Below, one piece after another: positions 54,352-63,268 of a DNA stretch of 64,000 nucleotides; positions within the stretch are counted from its first letter, which is position 1; every line of letters starts with the position of its first letter. This DNA comes from Portibacter lacus. GTDB lineage: Bacteria; Bacteroidota; Bacteroidia; Chitinophagales; Saprospiraceae. The translations under genes were made by a program, and so were the position numbers. The stretch lies in the NCBI RefSeq assembly GCF_021533215.1, contig NZ_JAJNKA010000002.1, positions 361,001 to 425,000 on the forward strand. The letters are read 5' to 3'. The notes below the pieces were generated by a model that saw only the letters and a list, made by a program, of their open reading frames with translations, did not search any database and was not told the DNA's origin.

Positions 54352-55083
54352 TTAAAACAATTCATTGACTATTTCATTTAATACAATTTTATGGCCTAAT
54401 TCATTAGGATGATTTCCTTGACTCATATATGCTGTAATGTCTTTACCTTCTTTTTTTAAGGTTTTGAATGCATGATATACATCCACTACAGGAATATGGT
54501 ATGCTTTCCCCAATCTTAAAATCATATTGGTATGATGCTGTAACGGTGTGTTATCATCTAATATATCTTCACTTAGATCTGGAGTCGGTGTCAGCAAAAC
54601 TATTTTAACTTCCGCCGCTAATGCCTCTTTTATCATTGATTCCCATGCTGCTTCTGAACGTTCTAGTCCGATGCCTCTATCATTCAAAGCATAGTCTATA
54701 AAGATCAAATCTGGCCTCATGTTAAGGACTTCATCTTCGAATCGTTTAGCGCCTTGTTCGGCTTGCTCTCCACCTATGGAAGTTGTAATACTATTCACAA
54801 CTGAAGAAATATACTCTTGCTTAATAAACTTCAGAAACAAATGAGGATATGCATCTAAAGTATTAACGTAAGGAGTTCTGAAATAACCAGAAGGCACGCT
54901 GTGTCCATGAAAAATGAAATTAATCGTCCTGTTTTTAGGCCAGACTTTGACTAGCTCTTCTTTCAGTTCAGCCAAGTAATCATCTTCTTGTTGTTCTTCT
55001 TGCTGTATTGATGGGTTTTCTAGTGTGGTTTCTCCACAAGCAAACATCACCAATGCATAAATAAACCATGTTACCATTTTCAT
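54352..55083 (-). CDS. SGNH/GDSL-like hydrolase lipoprotein
   Basis: A 243-residue protein with a lipoprotein-like signal (FIYALVMFACGET, Cys about residue 16). The SGNH blocks are visible: FHGHSVPSG (nucleophile Ser, about 60-68), then IDYALNDRG with the Asn of block III, and QGNHPNELGHKIV with the catalytic His. These enzymes de-esterify sugars or lipids. Its start overlaps the GH30 stop by one base, so it probably removes acyl groups from the same glycan. Confidence 0.87.
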   Translation of the reverse strand: MKMVTWFIYALVMFACGETTLENPSIQQEEQQEDDYLAELKEELVKVWPKNRTINFIFHGHSVPSGYFRTPYVNTLDAYPHLFLKFIKQEYISSVVNSITTSIGGEQAEQGAKRFEDEVLNMRPDLIFIDYALNDRGIGLERSEAAWESMIKEALAAEVKIVLLTPTPDLSEDILDDNTPLQHHTNMILRLGKAYHIPVVDVYHAFKTLKKEGKDITAYMSQGNHPNELGHKIVLNEIVNELF

Positions 55084-56663
55084 TATTTTTTTATAATAAG
55101 TGTAGATACTGATCTTTTCGGAAGCGATAGATTATCGAGCTTTACGGACGTCTTCTTTAGATCTCTTCCATCATCTGTAATATATAAATCCCCATTTATA
55201 GACTTCACGCCCTCTAAATTTATCGCCTTCGATTCTTCTGTATAATTAATGAAGACGATCACCGCCTTTCCTTTCTCGAAATCCTTAAAAGCAACAACTT
55301 GAAGGTCTGTAGCTGCCTCTTCAAGAGATAAATTATGATCTAAAGTCGCTTCTATTCGCTTCATTCCTGGTCGCACAAACCGGGAAAAATTCCCGAATGC
55401 CCACAACAGTTTTGTTTCTGTTACCGTACCAGCAAACATTAATTGGTGATTCAATGCACTAGTATCATTCCTCACTCCATTTCCGATTCCATCATCTAGG
55501 TGAATAAGCCCATCTTTATAATCAAATTGAGAGAGCGCTGTCCACCATTCCCAGGACTTTGCATTCGCAATCGTCAGGTCGGAATGAATCACTCTAGCCA
55601 CATACAATGCGGTCGGCATTCCCAAGTCTCGTCCTCTACCGCCAGTAATTTCAGGATTCTTCTCGAGGATACAAAATTCCGTTTGGTGGAAATCAAGTTC
55701 CGGATTTATTTCTTTAATTCTTTCGGCTAGTTTCTGTCTGACACTGATCTGCTTAGCTATCGGCCAAGTAGTGAAGTAACTATGAGAAGTGATGGCATAT
55801 TCTAGGTTTTTAAAGTTTCCCATGTAGAAGGGCGACTCCCTATTAAAGAAAACATTCACCTGGTCGCCGTTCGAGTTTTTACCTCTCTCTCGATATAAGT
55901 AATCCATCTGTCCTGCTTCTCCCGCAAGTATTTTAGTGGATAATGTAGTCTTGCTTAAAGCCTCTGACAAATTCTTTGTGATCTTGAAGAGCTCCGCGTT
56001 TGTTGCTGGTGATCCTTCTTGATTCGACTTATCCCACGCCCATTGTGGTTCATTGAACGGGCTAATGTACTTGAATTCAATCTTTTCTTTCTGCTTGAAA
56101 TGATCTAAAACAGTAACGATATAATTAGAAAAATTATCGTAGTGTTCCTCTTTGAGGTTGAAACCTAGGTCACCTTTAGTGGCGTGGGCGATTCCATTTT
56201 TCGTGTAAAAAACTGGAGGTGAAATCGTGTACAAAGTGAACATAGGAACGCCAAGTTTTTTCGCTTCTTGGAGGAACCAACGTTGCCCTTCATATTTAGA
56301 CCAATCATAATTCCCATCTGCATCTAGAAAACATTCGGATCTTCTCCATACATTCCTTATATCCGCCTGATCACCTTGCTCCATAGACCCAGCGCCCAGA
56401 TAAAATCGCCAATTAGAAAGCCCGATTCCGACCGGACTACCATCTGATTTTTCTTCCAAGCTGAAAAGTAAATTAGCGATCCTTTGTTTCTTTTCTTGAG
56501 GCCAATTTTTTCCAACGAATTGGGTACGCCATGAATCTGACGCTCCGAAACTGTGTATTTCTTGAAAGACGTTATCCGTATTTATTTTAATGGTCAATTT
56601 TTGATCCTGACTGAATAGTAAAGTCGGAATTAAGAAGCTGAGTATTAAAATTATCTGTTTCAT
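55083..56663 (-). CDS. Glycoside hydrolase family 30-like enzyme
   Basis: A 526-residue secreted enzyme (signal peptide ILILSFLIPTLLFSQ). The (beta/alpha)8 domain carries EIHSFGASDSWRTQFVGKN near residue 35. The acid/base Glu lies in SPFNEPQWAWD (about residue 205) and the nucleophile Glu in FHQTEFCIL (about 325). A beta side domain (about 430-526) closes the protein. The pattern is closest to bacterial GH30 enzymes such as endo-beta-1,6-galactanases, but the substrate is an inference. It is followed by the SGNH hydrolase gene. Confidence 0.9.
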   Translation of the reverse strand: MKQIILILSFLIPTLLFSQDQKLTIKINTDNVFQEIHSFGASDSWRTQFVGKNWPQEKKQRIANLLFSLEEKSDGSPVGIGLSNWRFYLGAGSMEQGDQADIRNVWRRSECFLDADGNYDWSKYEGQRWFLQEAKKLGVPMFTLYTISPPVFYTKNGIAHATKGDLGFNLKEEHYDNFSNYIVTVLDHFKQKEKIEFKYISPFNEPQWAWDKSNQEGSPATNAELFKITKNLSEALSKTTLSTKILAGEAGQMDYLYRERGKNSNGDQVNVFFNRESPFYMGNFKNLEYAITSHSYFTTWPIAKQISVRQKLAERIKEINPELDFHQTEFCILEKNPEITGGRGRDLGMPTALYVARVIHSDLTIANAKSWEWWTALSQFDYKDGLIHLDDGIGNGVRNDTSALNHQLMFAGTVTETKLLWAFGNFSRFVRPGMKRIEATLDHNLSLEEAATDLQVVAFKDFEKGKAVIVFINYTEESKAINLEGVKSINGDLYITDDGRDLKKTSVKLDNLSLPKRSVSTLIIKK

Positions 56664-56685
56664 TTTGCGCCTTTTATTTTCAGAG

Positions 56686-56812
56686 TCAATTTTTAATTAA
56701 GTTTACCAAGGTAGTTTCTATATTTTTATAACTAGCTAAGGAAACAAGGTAAATTCCACTTGGCAGGTTTTCCGCTGAAAAGTAGAGTTCTGAACTTGAA
56801 TAATTAAGGTAT
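56686..56812 (-). pseudogene. Fragment of a type IX sorting domain
   Basis: Between the AraC gene and GH30, the minus strand reads LYFSAENLPSGIYLVSLASY and then NIETTLVNLIKN before a stop. This is the tail pattern of a type IX sorting domain (SGIYLV followed by a K/N-rich end). There is no start or body; the frame runs into the AraC gene in another phase. I read it as the last piece of a lost cargo gene. Confidence 0.55.
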
Positions 56813-57625
56813 CTACAAGAAAGCCTCTTTCGGTGTAACACCGTAGTAATTTTTAAATTCTTTGATGAAATGTGCTTGATCATAATATCCCATTTCATAG
56901 TAATACTTATTGGTTTTGAGGTCTTTATTTGAATGAGAAGCATTCAAGATATACTGGAATCGAACGACCTTGCTGAAAGACTTTGGTGTAGTGCCAATGT
57001 AATAATTAAATACTCTTCTGAGTTGTCTCGGACTGAGGCCAGTATTTAGTTCTGTTTCGATATCAACCTTCCCTTTACTTAGAAGAATGATGTTAATAGC
57101 ATCATAGAATCGGCCATCTAAGTCAAACTTGTGGTCTTTTATAAATTGGCCTAGAAAATTATTAAAGACAGAAGCAATTTCATGGAGTTGATGCGAGGGG
57201 GAAAAGGAATCCTTAATCAATCTTGCCAACTGCGGCTGGACTTCTGTAAGTGGAGTTGATTTATTGCTAAGTGCTTTAGCATTGACCGAAAAAAGTTGAG
57301 AGAAAATGGATGGAAAGAATCGAATTCCAATATAGTTAAAATCTTTTCCGATCGGAAACGTTGTAAATTTTCTACAAAATCCCATAACTGAACTATCTAC
57401 AGGATTGTTTAGATCAAAAAATATATCGATGCAACCGTCCGCCACTACGCGATACTCGTAATCCTCCTTCAATGGTCGAGAGGTCTTCAGTTGCCAGTAA
57501 CAAAAGATTAGATTTTCTAGGCTTCGACAAGGAGAAATTTCTTGATAATCGATATAGCCAGATGCTTGCTTAGCAGATGGTTGTATAGGAGAATAATGAA
57601 AATCAAGAATTTCTTTTTCATTCAT
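56813..57625 (-). CDS. AraC family transcriptional regulator (DUF6597-type N-terminus)
   Basis: A 270-residue regulator started at MNEKEILDFHYSPIQ, overlapping the preceding gene by 8 bp; a longer reading adds 18 residues. The N-terminal sensor (about 20-135) contains YEYRVVADGCIDIFFD, typical of DUF6597-type AraC proteins. The C-terminal helix-turn-helix region has LSPRQLRRVFNYYIGTTPKS and YYEMGYYDQAHFIKEFKNYY. It lies within the glycan gene group and probably controls it. Confidence 0.88.
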   Translation of the reverse strand: MNEKEILDFHYSPIQPSAKQASGYIDYQEISPCRSLENLIFCYWQLKTSRPLKEDYEYRVVADGCIDIFFDLNNPVDSSVMGFCRKFTTFPIGKDFNYIGIRFFPSIFSQLFSVNAKALSNKSTPLTEVQPQLARLIKDSFSPSHQLHEIASVFNNFLGQFIKDHKFDLDGRFYDAINIILLSKGKVDIETELNTGLSPRQLRRVFNYYIGTTPKSFSKVVRFQYILNASHSNKDLKTNKYYYEMGYYDQAHFIKEFKNYYGVTPKEAFL

Positions 57626-59183
57626 TCGAAAGCGGAATAAGTCTAGCGCTAAGATCAGGAGTTTCCATGTCTTTATCAAGTGGAAACATGGGTCTATTTA
57701 TTCTTTTGTAATCTAGTCTTTGTAAATCTTGATCCACACCACCTGGAGTCAGCGCCATAATCCAACCAGCACGGATATCATATAATTCCGGCACCAAATA
57801 ACCAATTTTCACCATGACGATGTCTGCATTCGAAGGATCTAGGCCAAGATTTGTAAAGTCTTTAATTTTGTGATAGGGTTTACGTTTTTTTGTAACGATA
57901 ACTTTAGCGCTTCCAACCTGAACGACCACTTCAGTTTCTGCATGTTTGTCTCCATGTTCTATAGCTAGGATTTTTCCGTTAAGCATAACAGGTGGAGCGT
58001 ATCGGTGATCGACTGCAGCACCAGCGGTTGCTTTTATTTCAGCACCAACGCCTAGTTTTATAGCTTCTGCAACAAATTCTGGTCCTGGTATAGATGCATA
58101 AATTAGTTCTGGTCCGTCTTCCGACTTAAATTCATTTCGCTTAAGTATTTCAGTAATAGTCCAAGTAACATCTCCAGCACCACCAGCTGTAGGATTGTCT
58201 CCCATATCACTAATAATAAATGGCTTCTCTTCCGCATTTAATGCCATTTCTAGACTTTCCTCTAAGCTTGCAACTGGGGCTACAAATTCAAATTCGTTTC
58301 TAACTTCCCAAAACTTAGAGGCTAACTTTTCAGCACCCTTGGTTACTTTTTCTTTATCATCTCCAGTGACCATGACGACGGCATGATTCCTTGGCTCGTC
58401 TGCCCAAGCATATCCTACCCAGATCGCTGCATCTATGACACCTTCTTGGTCTGCAATGGCAGGAATCTCAGCATAAAGACTCTTTGCTGGTTCTATCCGT
58501 GTACTTGTTTTTTCACCAGGAAGTAAGATGGGAACTGGAATCCAGGCTTTGTATTGTGGTCGTCCTTTTCCTGATGCTAACCTTTCTATTAAATTGTCAA
58601 CAGCCCTTTGTTTAGATTCCATGGCATCTTCATGCGGTGCCATTCGGTAGCATGTCATTAAATCGGTGTGTTTTGCGAGTGTTTCAGAAACATTTCCGTG
58701 GAGGTCCATGCAAGTTGAGATGATTGTTTCCTTTCCGATTACTTTTCTAACTCTTTTGATGAGGTCACCTTCGGGATCATCGAGCTCTTCTACACTCATC
58801 GCTCCATGAATATCAAAAAACAAACCATCGTATGGTTTATTAGCTTCGAGGTTCTCAAGTAATTGCTTCACTAGAGATTCATAGGCTTCTTTCGTAACTA
58901 TTCCACCTGGTAGGGAGTGACCCTTGAGCGCTGGATACCATCGTGCATTATTTCTAGCTTCTGAACCTTCTTTTAGAAAGGGATAAATTTCGAAAATATC
59001 TTCTCCAATTTTTGCTTGAAAAGCTTCTTCATGTGTTTTTGCTGGTGAAAAAGTACTGGACTCTATTGCTAAACCTGCGATTGCAATTTTGGGTAATTCA
59101 CTATTCGGATTCTCTGTATTTTTTCCAGAATTACACTGACAAAAGAATAAGATAATCGTTGCTAGAAGTAATAAGTTTTTCAT
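57618..59183 (-). CDS. M81 family (MlrC-like) metallopeptidase lipoprotein
   Basis: A 521-residue protein of the M81/DUF1485 family, best known from MlrC, which degrades linearised microcystin. A lipoprotein signal (LATIILFFCQCNS, Cys about residue 17) predicts an envelope location. The family blocks are AIAGLAIESSTFSPAKT, LFFDIHGAMSVEELDDPEGD, STCMDLHGNVS and SDMGDNPTAGGAGD; their Asp and His residues are metal ligands. The natural substrate here is unknown, probably peptides. It overlaps the AraC gene. Confidence 0.9.
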   Translation of the reverse strand: MKNLLLLATIILFFCQCNSGKNTENPNSELPKIAIAGLAIESSTFSPAKTHEEAFQAKIGEDIFEIYPFLKEGSEARNNARWYPALKGHSLPGGIVTKEAYESLVKQLLENLEANKPYDGLFFDIHGAMSVEELDDPEGDLIKRVRKVIGKETIISTCMDLHGNVSETLAKHTDLMTCYRMAPHEDAMESKQRAVDNLIERLASGKGRPQYKAWIPVPILLPGEKTSTRIEPAKSLYAEIPAIADQEGVIDAAIWVGYAWADEPRNHAVVMVTGDDKEKVTKGAEKLASKFWEVRNEFEFVAPVASLEESLEMALNAEEKPFIISDMGDNPTAGGAGDVTWTITEILKRNEFKSEDGPELIYASIPGPEFVAEAIKLGVGAEIKATAGAAVDHRYAPPVMLNGKILAIEHGDKHAETEVVVQVGSAKVIVTKKRKPYHKIKDFTNLGLDPSNADIVMVKIGYLVPELYDIRAGWIMALTPGGVDQDLQRLDYKRINRPMFPLDKDMETPDLSARLIPLSNE

Positions 59184-59310
59184 TTAAATAATTTTAAAGT
59201 CACTGAGTTAGTTAGAAAGAAGGCTATTTACTTATCAGCTAAGCAAAATAGACTACTCCATTAAAATTACTATAATTTCCAAACGGTTATATCGCTTTAA
59301 AACGAGTTAA

Positions 59311-61176
59311 CTATCGGCCCATGTGAACCAATAAAACCGAAATATCCGAAGGTGATACTCCACTGATTCTGCTTGCTTGGCCAATGGTCATCGGCTTAAG
59401 TTTGTTCAGTTTTTCTCTAGCTTCCGCAGAAAGAGATTGCAAGCCATCATAATGAATGTTTTCACCTAGTTTTACTTCTTCAAGCCTATTCATCTTGTCT
59501 GCAACATCTTGCTCTTTCGCCAAGTAACCTTCATATTTCATATTGATTTCAGCAAGTCTGATGCTTTCCTGCTCGAATCGCTTCAAGAAATCGTCTAAGT
59601 GATCAACCTTTCCGCGGATATCTTCTAGATTAACCTGCGGTCTCGAGAGAACACTTTTAAGTTTAACTTTTTGCTTTAATGGTGTTGTGCCTTTTTCAGC
59701 TAGCATTGCATTCACAACCTCTGGCGTAACACTTACCTCTTCGAAATATTTCTCGACAGCGGCAGCTGAAGCGGCTTTCACTTCTACTCGTTCTATTCTT
59801 TCATCCATGTGATTCATACCTATCGCCTTAGCAATCGGAGTCAATCGGATATCCGCATTGTCCTGACGTAGCAAGATTCTGAATTCCGCTCTGGATGTAA
59901 ACATTCTATAAGGCTCTGTAGTCCCTTTGTTGATTAAGTCATCGATTAACACACCTATATAAGCATCAGACCTTTTCAAGATGAATGGATCTTTTTCATT
60001 AATGGCGAGATGAGCATTAATACCTGCCATTAAACCTTGGGAAGCAGCTTCTTCGTAACCTGTCGTTCCATTAATCTGTCCTGCAAAAAATAGATTGCTG
60101 ACCAATCTTGTTTCTAGATTAGCTTTCAATTGTGTAGGCTGAAAATAATCATATTCTATAGCGTATCCAGGTCTAAACATCTTGGCATTTTCAAAGCCAG
60201 GAATAAGTCTCATCGCTTTGTATTGTACCTCTTCAGGTAAGGACGACGAAAATCCATTGACATAGATTTCTACTGTTTTCCAACCTTCTGGTTCTACAAA
60301 TAACTGATGTCTATCGCGATCAGCGAAACGGTCTATTTTATCTTCGATACTCGGACAATACCGAGGACCTGTACCTCTAATCGAACCATTAAATAAAGGA
60401 GATCTGTCGAATCCAGTTTTAAGAATTTCGTGTACCTTTTTATTGGTATAAGTGATGTGACATGGTCTCTGTTTTTCTAGTCTAGGAGTATCAGTATAGG
60501 AAAATTTTCCTGCTACTTCATCACCTGGCTGAACTTCCATTGCATCCCAGTTTAGACTTCTGCCATCTACTCTCGGAGGAGTTCCGGTTTTCATTCTACC
60601 TGATTCAAAACCCAGCGTTTCCAGTTGTTCTGTAATTCCTGTGGATGCTCTTTCTCCAGCTCTTCCGCCACCGAAATTTTTATCTCCGATGTGAATGAGT
60701 CCATTTAGAAAAGTACCATTTGTTAGAATGACAGACTTCGCAGGAATTTCTAAACCAATACCTGTTCGAACTCCCACCGCTCTTCCATCTTTTATGACTA
60801 GGCCTGTGACCATCTCTTGCCAGAAGTCAATGTTTTCATTTCCTTCAAGCATTAAACGCCACTTTTCGGCGAACATCATTCGGTCAGATTGTGCTCGAGG
60901 ACTCCACATTGCAGGACCTTTAGACATGTTCAGCATTCGAAACTGAATCATGGTATGGTCCGTAACAATACCTGAATAGCCACCTAAAGCGTCTATTTCA
61001 CGAACTATTTGGCCTTTAGCAACTCCACCCATGGCAGGATTACAAGACATTTGTGCTATGGTATTCATATTCATGGTTGCTAACATGACTTTCGAGCCCA
61101 TATTAGCTGCAGCGACTGCTGCTTCGCAACCTGCATGACCACCACCTACTACTATTACATCGTATTCTGGAAACAT
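59311..61176 (-). CDS. mnmG: tRNA uridine-5-carboxymethylaminomethyl modification enzyme MnmG (GidA)
   Basis: A 621-residue FAD enzyme that, with MnmE, modifies the wobble uridine of several tRNAs. The FAD motif [16 protein letters not shown] lies at the N-terminus. The sequences [32 protein letters not shown]-like text and TPRVDGRSL follow, and the C-terminal helical domain ends [15 protein letters not shown]. It is complete and stands alone, without MnmE in the window. Confidence 0.98.
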   Translation of the reverse strand: MFPEYDVIVVGGGHAGCEAAVAAANMGSKVMLATMNMNTIAQMSCNPAMGGVAKGQIVREIDALGGYSGIVTDHTMIQFRMLNMSKGPAMWSPRAQSDRMMFAEKWRLMLEGNENIDFWQEMVTGLVIKDGRAVGVRTGIGLEIPAKSVILTNGTFLNGLIHIGDKNFGGGRAGERASTGITEQLETLGFESGRMKTGTPPRVDGRSLNWDAMEVQPGDEVAGKFSYTDTPRLEKQRPCHITYTNKKVHEILKTGFDRSPLFNGSIRGTGPRYCPSIEDKIDRFADRDRHQLFVEPEGWKTVEIYVNGFSSSLPEEVQYKAMRLIPGFENAKMFRPGYAIEYDYFQPTQLKANLETRLVSNLFFAGQINGTTGYEEAASQGLMAGINAHLAINEKDPFILKRSDAYIGVLIDDLINKGTTEPYRMFTSRAEFRILLRQDNADIRLTPIAKAIGMNHMDERIERVEVKAASAAAVEKYFEEVSVTPEVVNAMLAEKGTTPLKQKVKLKSVLSRPQVNLEDIRGKVDHLDDFLKRFEQESIRLAEINMKYEGYLAKEQDVADKMNRLEEVKLGENIHYDGLQSLSAEAREKLNKLKPMTIGQASRISGVSPSDISVLLVHMGR

Positions 61177-61270
61177 GGCGCAAAAATACAGAAATAAAAT
61201 TTACTAGTTACTTAAACGGAGAGGATAAAAATAGATGAAGGTATAATATGCCTTCTGATTAACAAGTGTT

Positions 61271-61278
61271 TAAGTTTG
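61271..61278 (+). promoter_or_regulatory. Candidate promoter of the Uma2 array
   Basis: TAAGTTTG matches the -7 element TAnnTTTG about 70 bp before the first Uma2 gene. No good TTG lies 19 bp upstream. An imperfect palindrome (TTAAC...GTTAA, about 61320-61336) follows near the start codon. Spacers between the four Uma2 copies are only about 24 bp, so one promoter could drive all. Confidence 0.3.
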
Positions 61279-61346
61279 AGAATATTACTTTTCTGAATTG
61301 CTAATTAATTTTTAAACCGTTAACTTTAAAGGTTAAACATTGGTCT

Positions 61347-61961
61347 ATGAAAGAGGAAGATGAAAAAAATAAAGTTGATGAACCTTTAACATTGTATAAG
61401 GAGAACTATACTTATGCCGATTATCTAAAGTTTGAGTTTGAGGAGATGGTGGAGTTGATAAGAGGAAAGATATTCAAGATGTCTCCAGCGCCTTCATCGA
61501 ATCATCAGAGGATAAGTAGAAATTTAACTAGGGAAGTAGATCATCTATTTAAGAGGTCTAAATGCGAACTGTTCATTGCCCCATTCGATGTTATTCTTCC
61601 TGTTGAAAATAAAAAGAGAAATCAATCTAATACTGTTGTCCAGCCTGACTTATGCATTATATGTGATGCTTCAAAGATAGAAAAGGCGGGCTGTTTCGGA
61701 GCTCCAGACTTAGTTATAGAAATACTTTCACCGAATACCTCGAAGAAAGATCTGGAATATAAGTATTCAGTTTATGAGGAATCCTGTGTGCAGGAATATT
61801 GGACTGTAATGCCAGAAGTAGAAGCCGTGGTGATCTATGTAATAGAAAACGGAAGATATCAGAAATTTAAGGCATTTGGAAAGGAAGATGTGCTTTATTC
61901 GAGCATATTTCCAGAGCTGAAAGTAAAATTGGAAGATGTTTTTCCAGAGCAGGTGGATTAA
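61347..61961 (+). CDS. Uma2 family PD-(D/E)XK nuclease-like protein, copy 1
   Basis: A 204-residue protein of the Uma2 (DUF820) family with a restriction-endonuclease fold. The N-terminal block YTYADYLKFEFEEMVELIRG is followed by the core residues Asp101 (VQPDLCIICD), Asp121 and Glu125 (GAPDLVIEILSPN) and Lys139 (DLEYKYSVYEE), the expected metal and catalytic positions. It has Cys147 where the other three copies have Gly. Residues about 55-75 differ strongly from the other copies. It is first of four tandem copies. The family's function is unresolved despite the endonuclease label. Confidence 0.9.
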   Translation: MKEEDEKNKVDEPLTLYKENYTYADYLKFEFEEMVELIRGKIFKMSPAPSSNHQRISRNLTREVDHLFKRSKCELFIAPFDVILPVENKKRNQSNTVVQPDLCIICDASKIEKAGCFGAPDLVIEILSPNTSKKDLEYKYSVYEESCVQEYWTVMPEVEAVVIYVIENGRYQKFKAFGKEDVLYSSIFPELKVKLEDVFPEQVD

Positions 61962-61985
61962 TGGTGATTGTTAATTAAATTTAAA

Positions 61986-62603
61986 ATGATGAAAACTGAA
62001 GACAAAAAGAACCACGTAGAAGAACCGGTTTCACTTTATAGTGAGCATTACACTTATGCCGATTATCTGAATTTCGACTTCGAGGAAATGGTGGAACTAA
62101 TTCGTGGAAAGATATTTAAGATGTCTCCTGCTCCTTCATCGAATCATCAGAGGATAGTAAGTAATTTACATTTTGAAGTTAGGAAATTGTTTAATAAAAA
62201 GAATTGTGAGCTTTTCATTGCACCTTTTGACGTGATCCTACCTGTAGAAAATAAGAAAAAGAATCAATCTAACACAGTTGTCCAGCCTGACTTATGCATT
62301 ATATGTGATGCTTCAAAGATAGAAAAGGCGGGCTGTTTCGGAGCTCCAGACCTGGTCATAGAAATCATTTCACCGTATACTTCGAAGAAAGATCTGGAAT
62401 ATAAGTATTCAGTTTATGAGGAATCCGGAGTGCAGGAATATTGGATAGTAATGCCAGAAGTAGAAGCCGTGATGATCTATGTATTAGAGAACGGAAAATA
62501 TCAGAAATTTAAGGCATTTGGAAAGGAAGATGAGCTTTACTCGAGCATATTTCCAGAACTGAAAGTAAAATTGCAAGATGTTTTTCCGGAGCAGGTGGAT
62601 TAA
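61986..62603 (+). CDS. Uma2 family PD-(D/E)XK nuclease-like protein, copy 2
   Basis: A 205-residue paralogue started at the first ATG of MMKTEDKKNHVEEP; a TTG-led frame would add six residues. The core residues of copy 1 are conserved, with SPYTSKKD replacing SPNTSKKD. From QPDLCIICDASKIEKAGCFG to GAPD it is nearly base-identical to copy 1, while its end resembles copy 4. Its variable segment reads VSNLHFEVRKLFNKKNCELF. The gap to copy 1 is 24 bp and its sequence is repeated in the other spacers. Confidence 0.9.
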   Translation: MMKTEDKKNHVEEPVSLYSEHYTYADYLNFDFEEMVELIRGKIFKMSPAPSSNHQRIVSNLHFEVRKLFNKKNCELFIAPFDVILPVENKKKNQSNTVVQPDLCIICDASKIEKAGCFGAPDLVIEIISPYTSKKDLEYKYSVYEESGVQEYWIVMPEVEAVMIYVLENGKYQKFKAFGKEDELYSSIFPELKVKLQDVFPEQVD

Positions 62604-62626
62604 TGTTGATTGTCAAATAAATTTAA

Positions 62627-63244
62627 ATGATGAAAACTGAAAACAAGAAAAATCAAGTAGAAGAGCCAGTTTCGCTCTATAGTGATAAATATACCTATGC
62701 TGATTATTTGAAGTTTGAATTCGAAGAAATGGTGGAATTGATTCGGGGGAAGCTATTTAAGATGTCTCCCGCACCTTCATCGAATCATCAGAAGATAAGC
62801 GGTAATTTGCATGGAGAACTATATCAGAAATTCAAGAAATCTGCGTGTGAACTTTTTAGTGCTCCCTTCGACGTCATTCTTCCCATTGAAAATAAAAAGA
62901 GAAATCAGTCTAATACTGTTGTGCAGCCTGATCTCTGCATCATTTGTGATTCATCGAAAATAGAAAAAGCAGGCTGTTTTGGAGCACCAGACTTGGTCAT
63001 CGAAATCATATCACCGAATACCTTGAAAAAAGACCTAGAATATAAATATTCAATTTATGAAGAATCAGGAGTCAGGGAATATTGGACAGTACTCCCTGGT
63101 GAAGAAGCAGTTATTATCCATGTTCTAGTAGATAAAAAGTATGAGCAATTTAAGGCATTTGGAAAGGAAGATGAGCTTTATTCGAGCATTTTCCCAGAGA
63201 TGAAGATTAAGTTGGATGATGTTTTTCCGAAGCAGGAGGATTAA
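62627..63244 (+). CDS. Uma2 family PD-(D/E)XK nuclease-like protein, copy 3
   Basis: A 205-residue paralogue started at MMKTENKKNQVEEP. The catalytic set is conserved. It is the most divergent copy near the C-terminus, with TVLPGEEAVIIHVLVDKKYE instead of the MPEVEAV pattern of the others, and LKKD in place of SKKD. Its variable segment reads SGNLHGELYQKFKKSACELF. Its start region is nearly base-identical to copy 4. Confidence 0.9.
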   Translation: MMKTENKKNQVEEPVSLYSDKYTYADYLKFEFEEMVELIRGKLFKMSPAPSSNHQKISGNLHGELYQKFKKSACELFSAPFDVILPIENKKRNQSNTVVQPDLCIICDSSKIEKAGCFGAPDLVIEIISPNTLKKDLEYKYSIYEESGVREYWTVLPGEEAVIIHVLVDKKYEQFKAFGKEDELYSSIFPEMKIKLDDVFPKQED

Positions 63245-63268
63245 TGTTGATTGTTAAGTAAATTTAAA

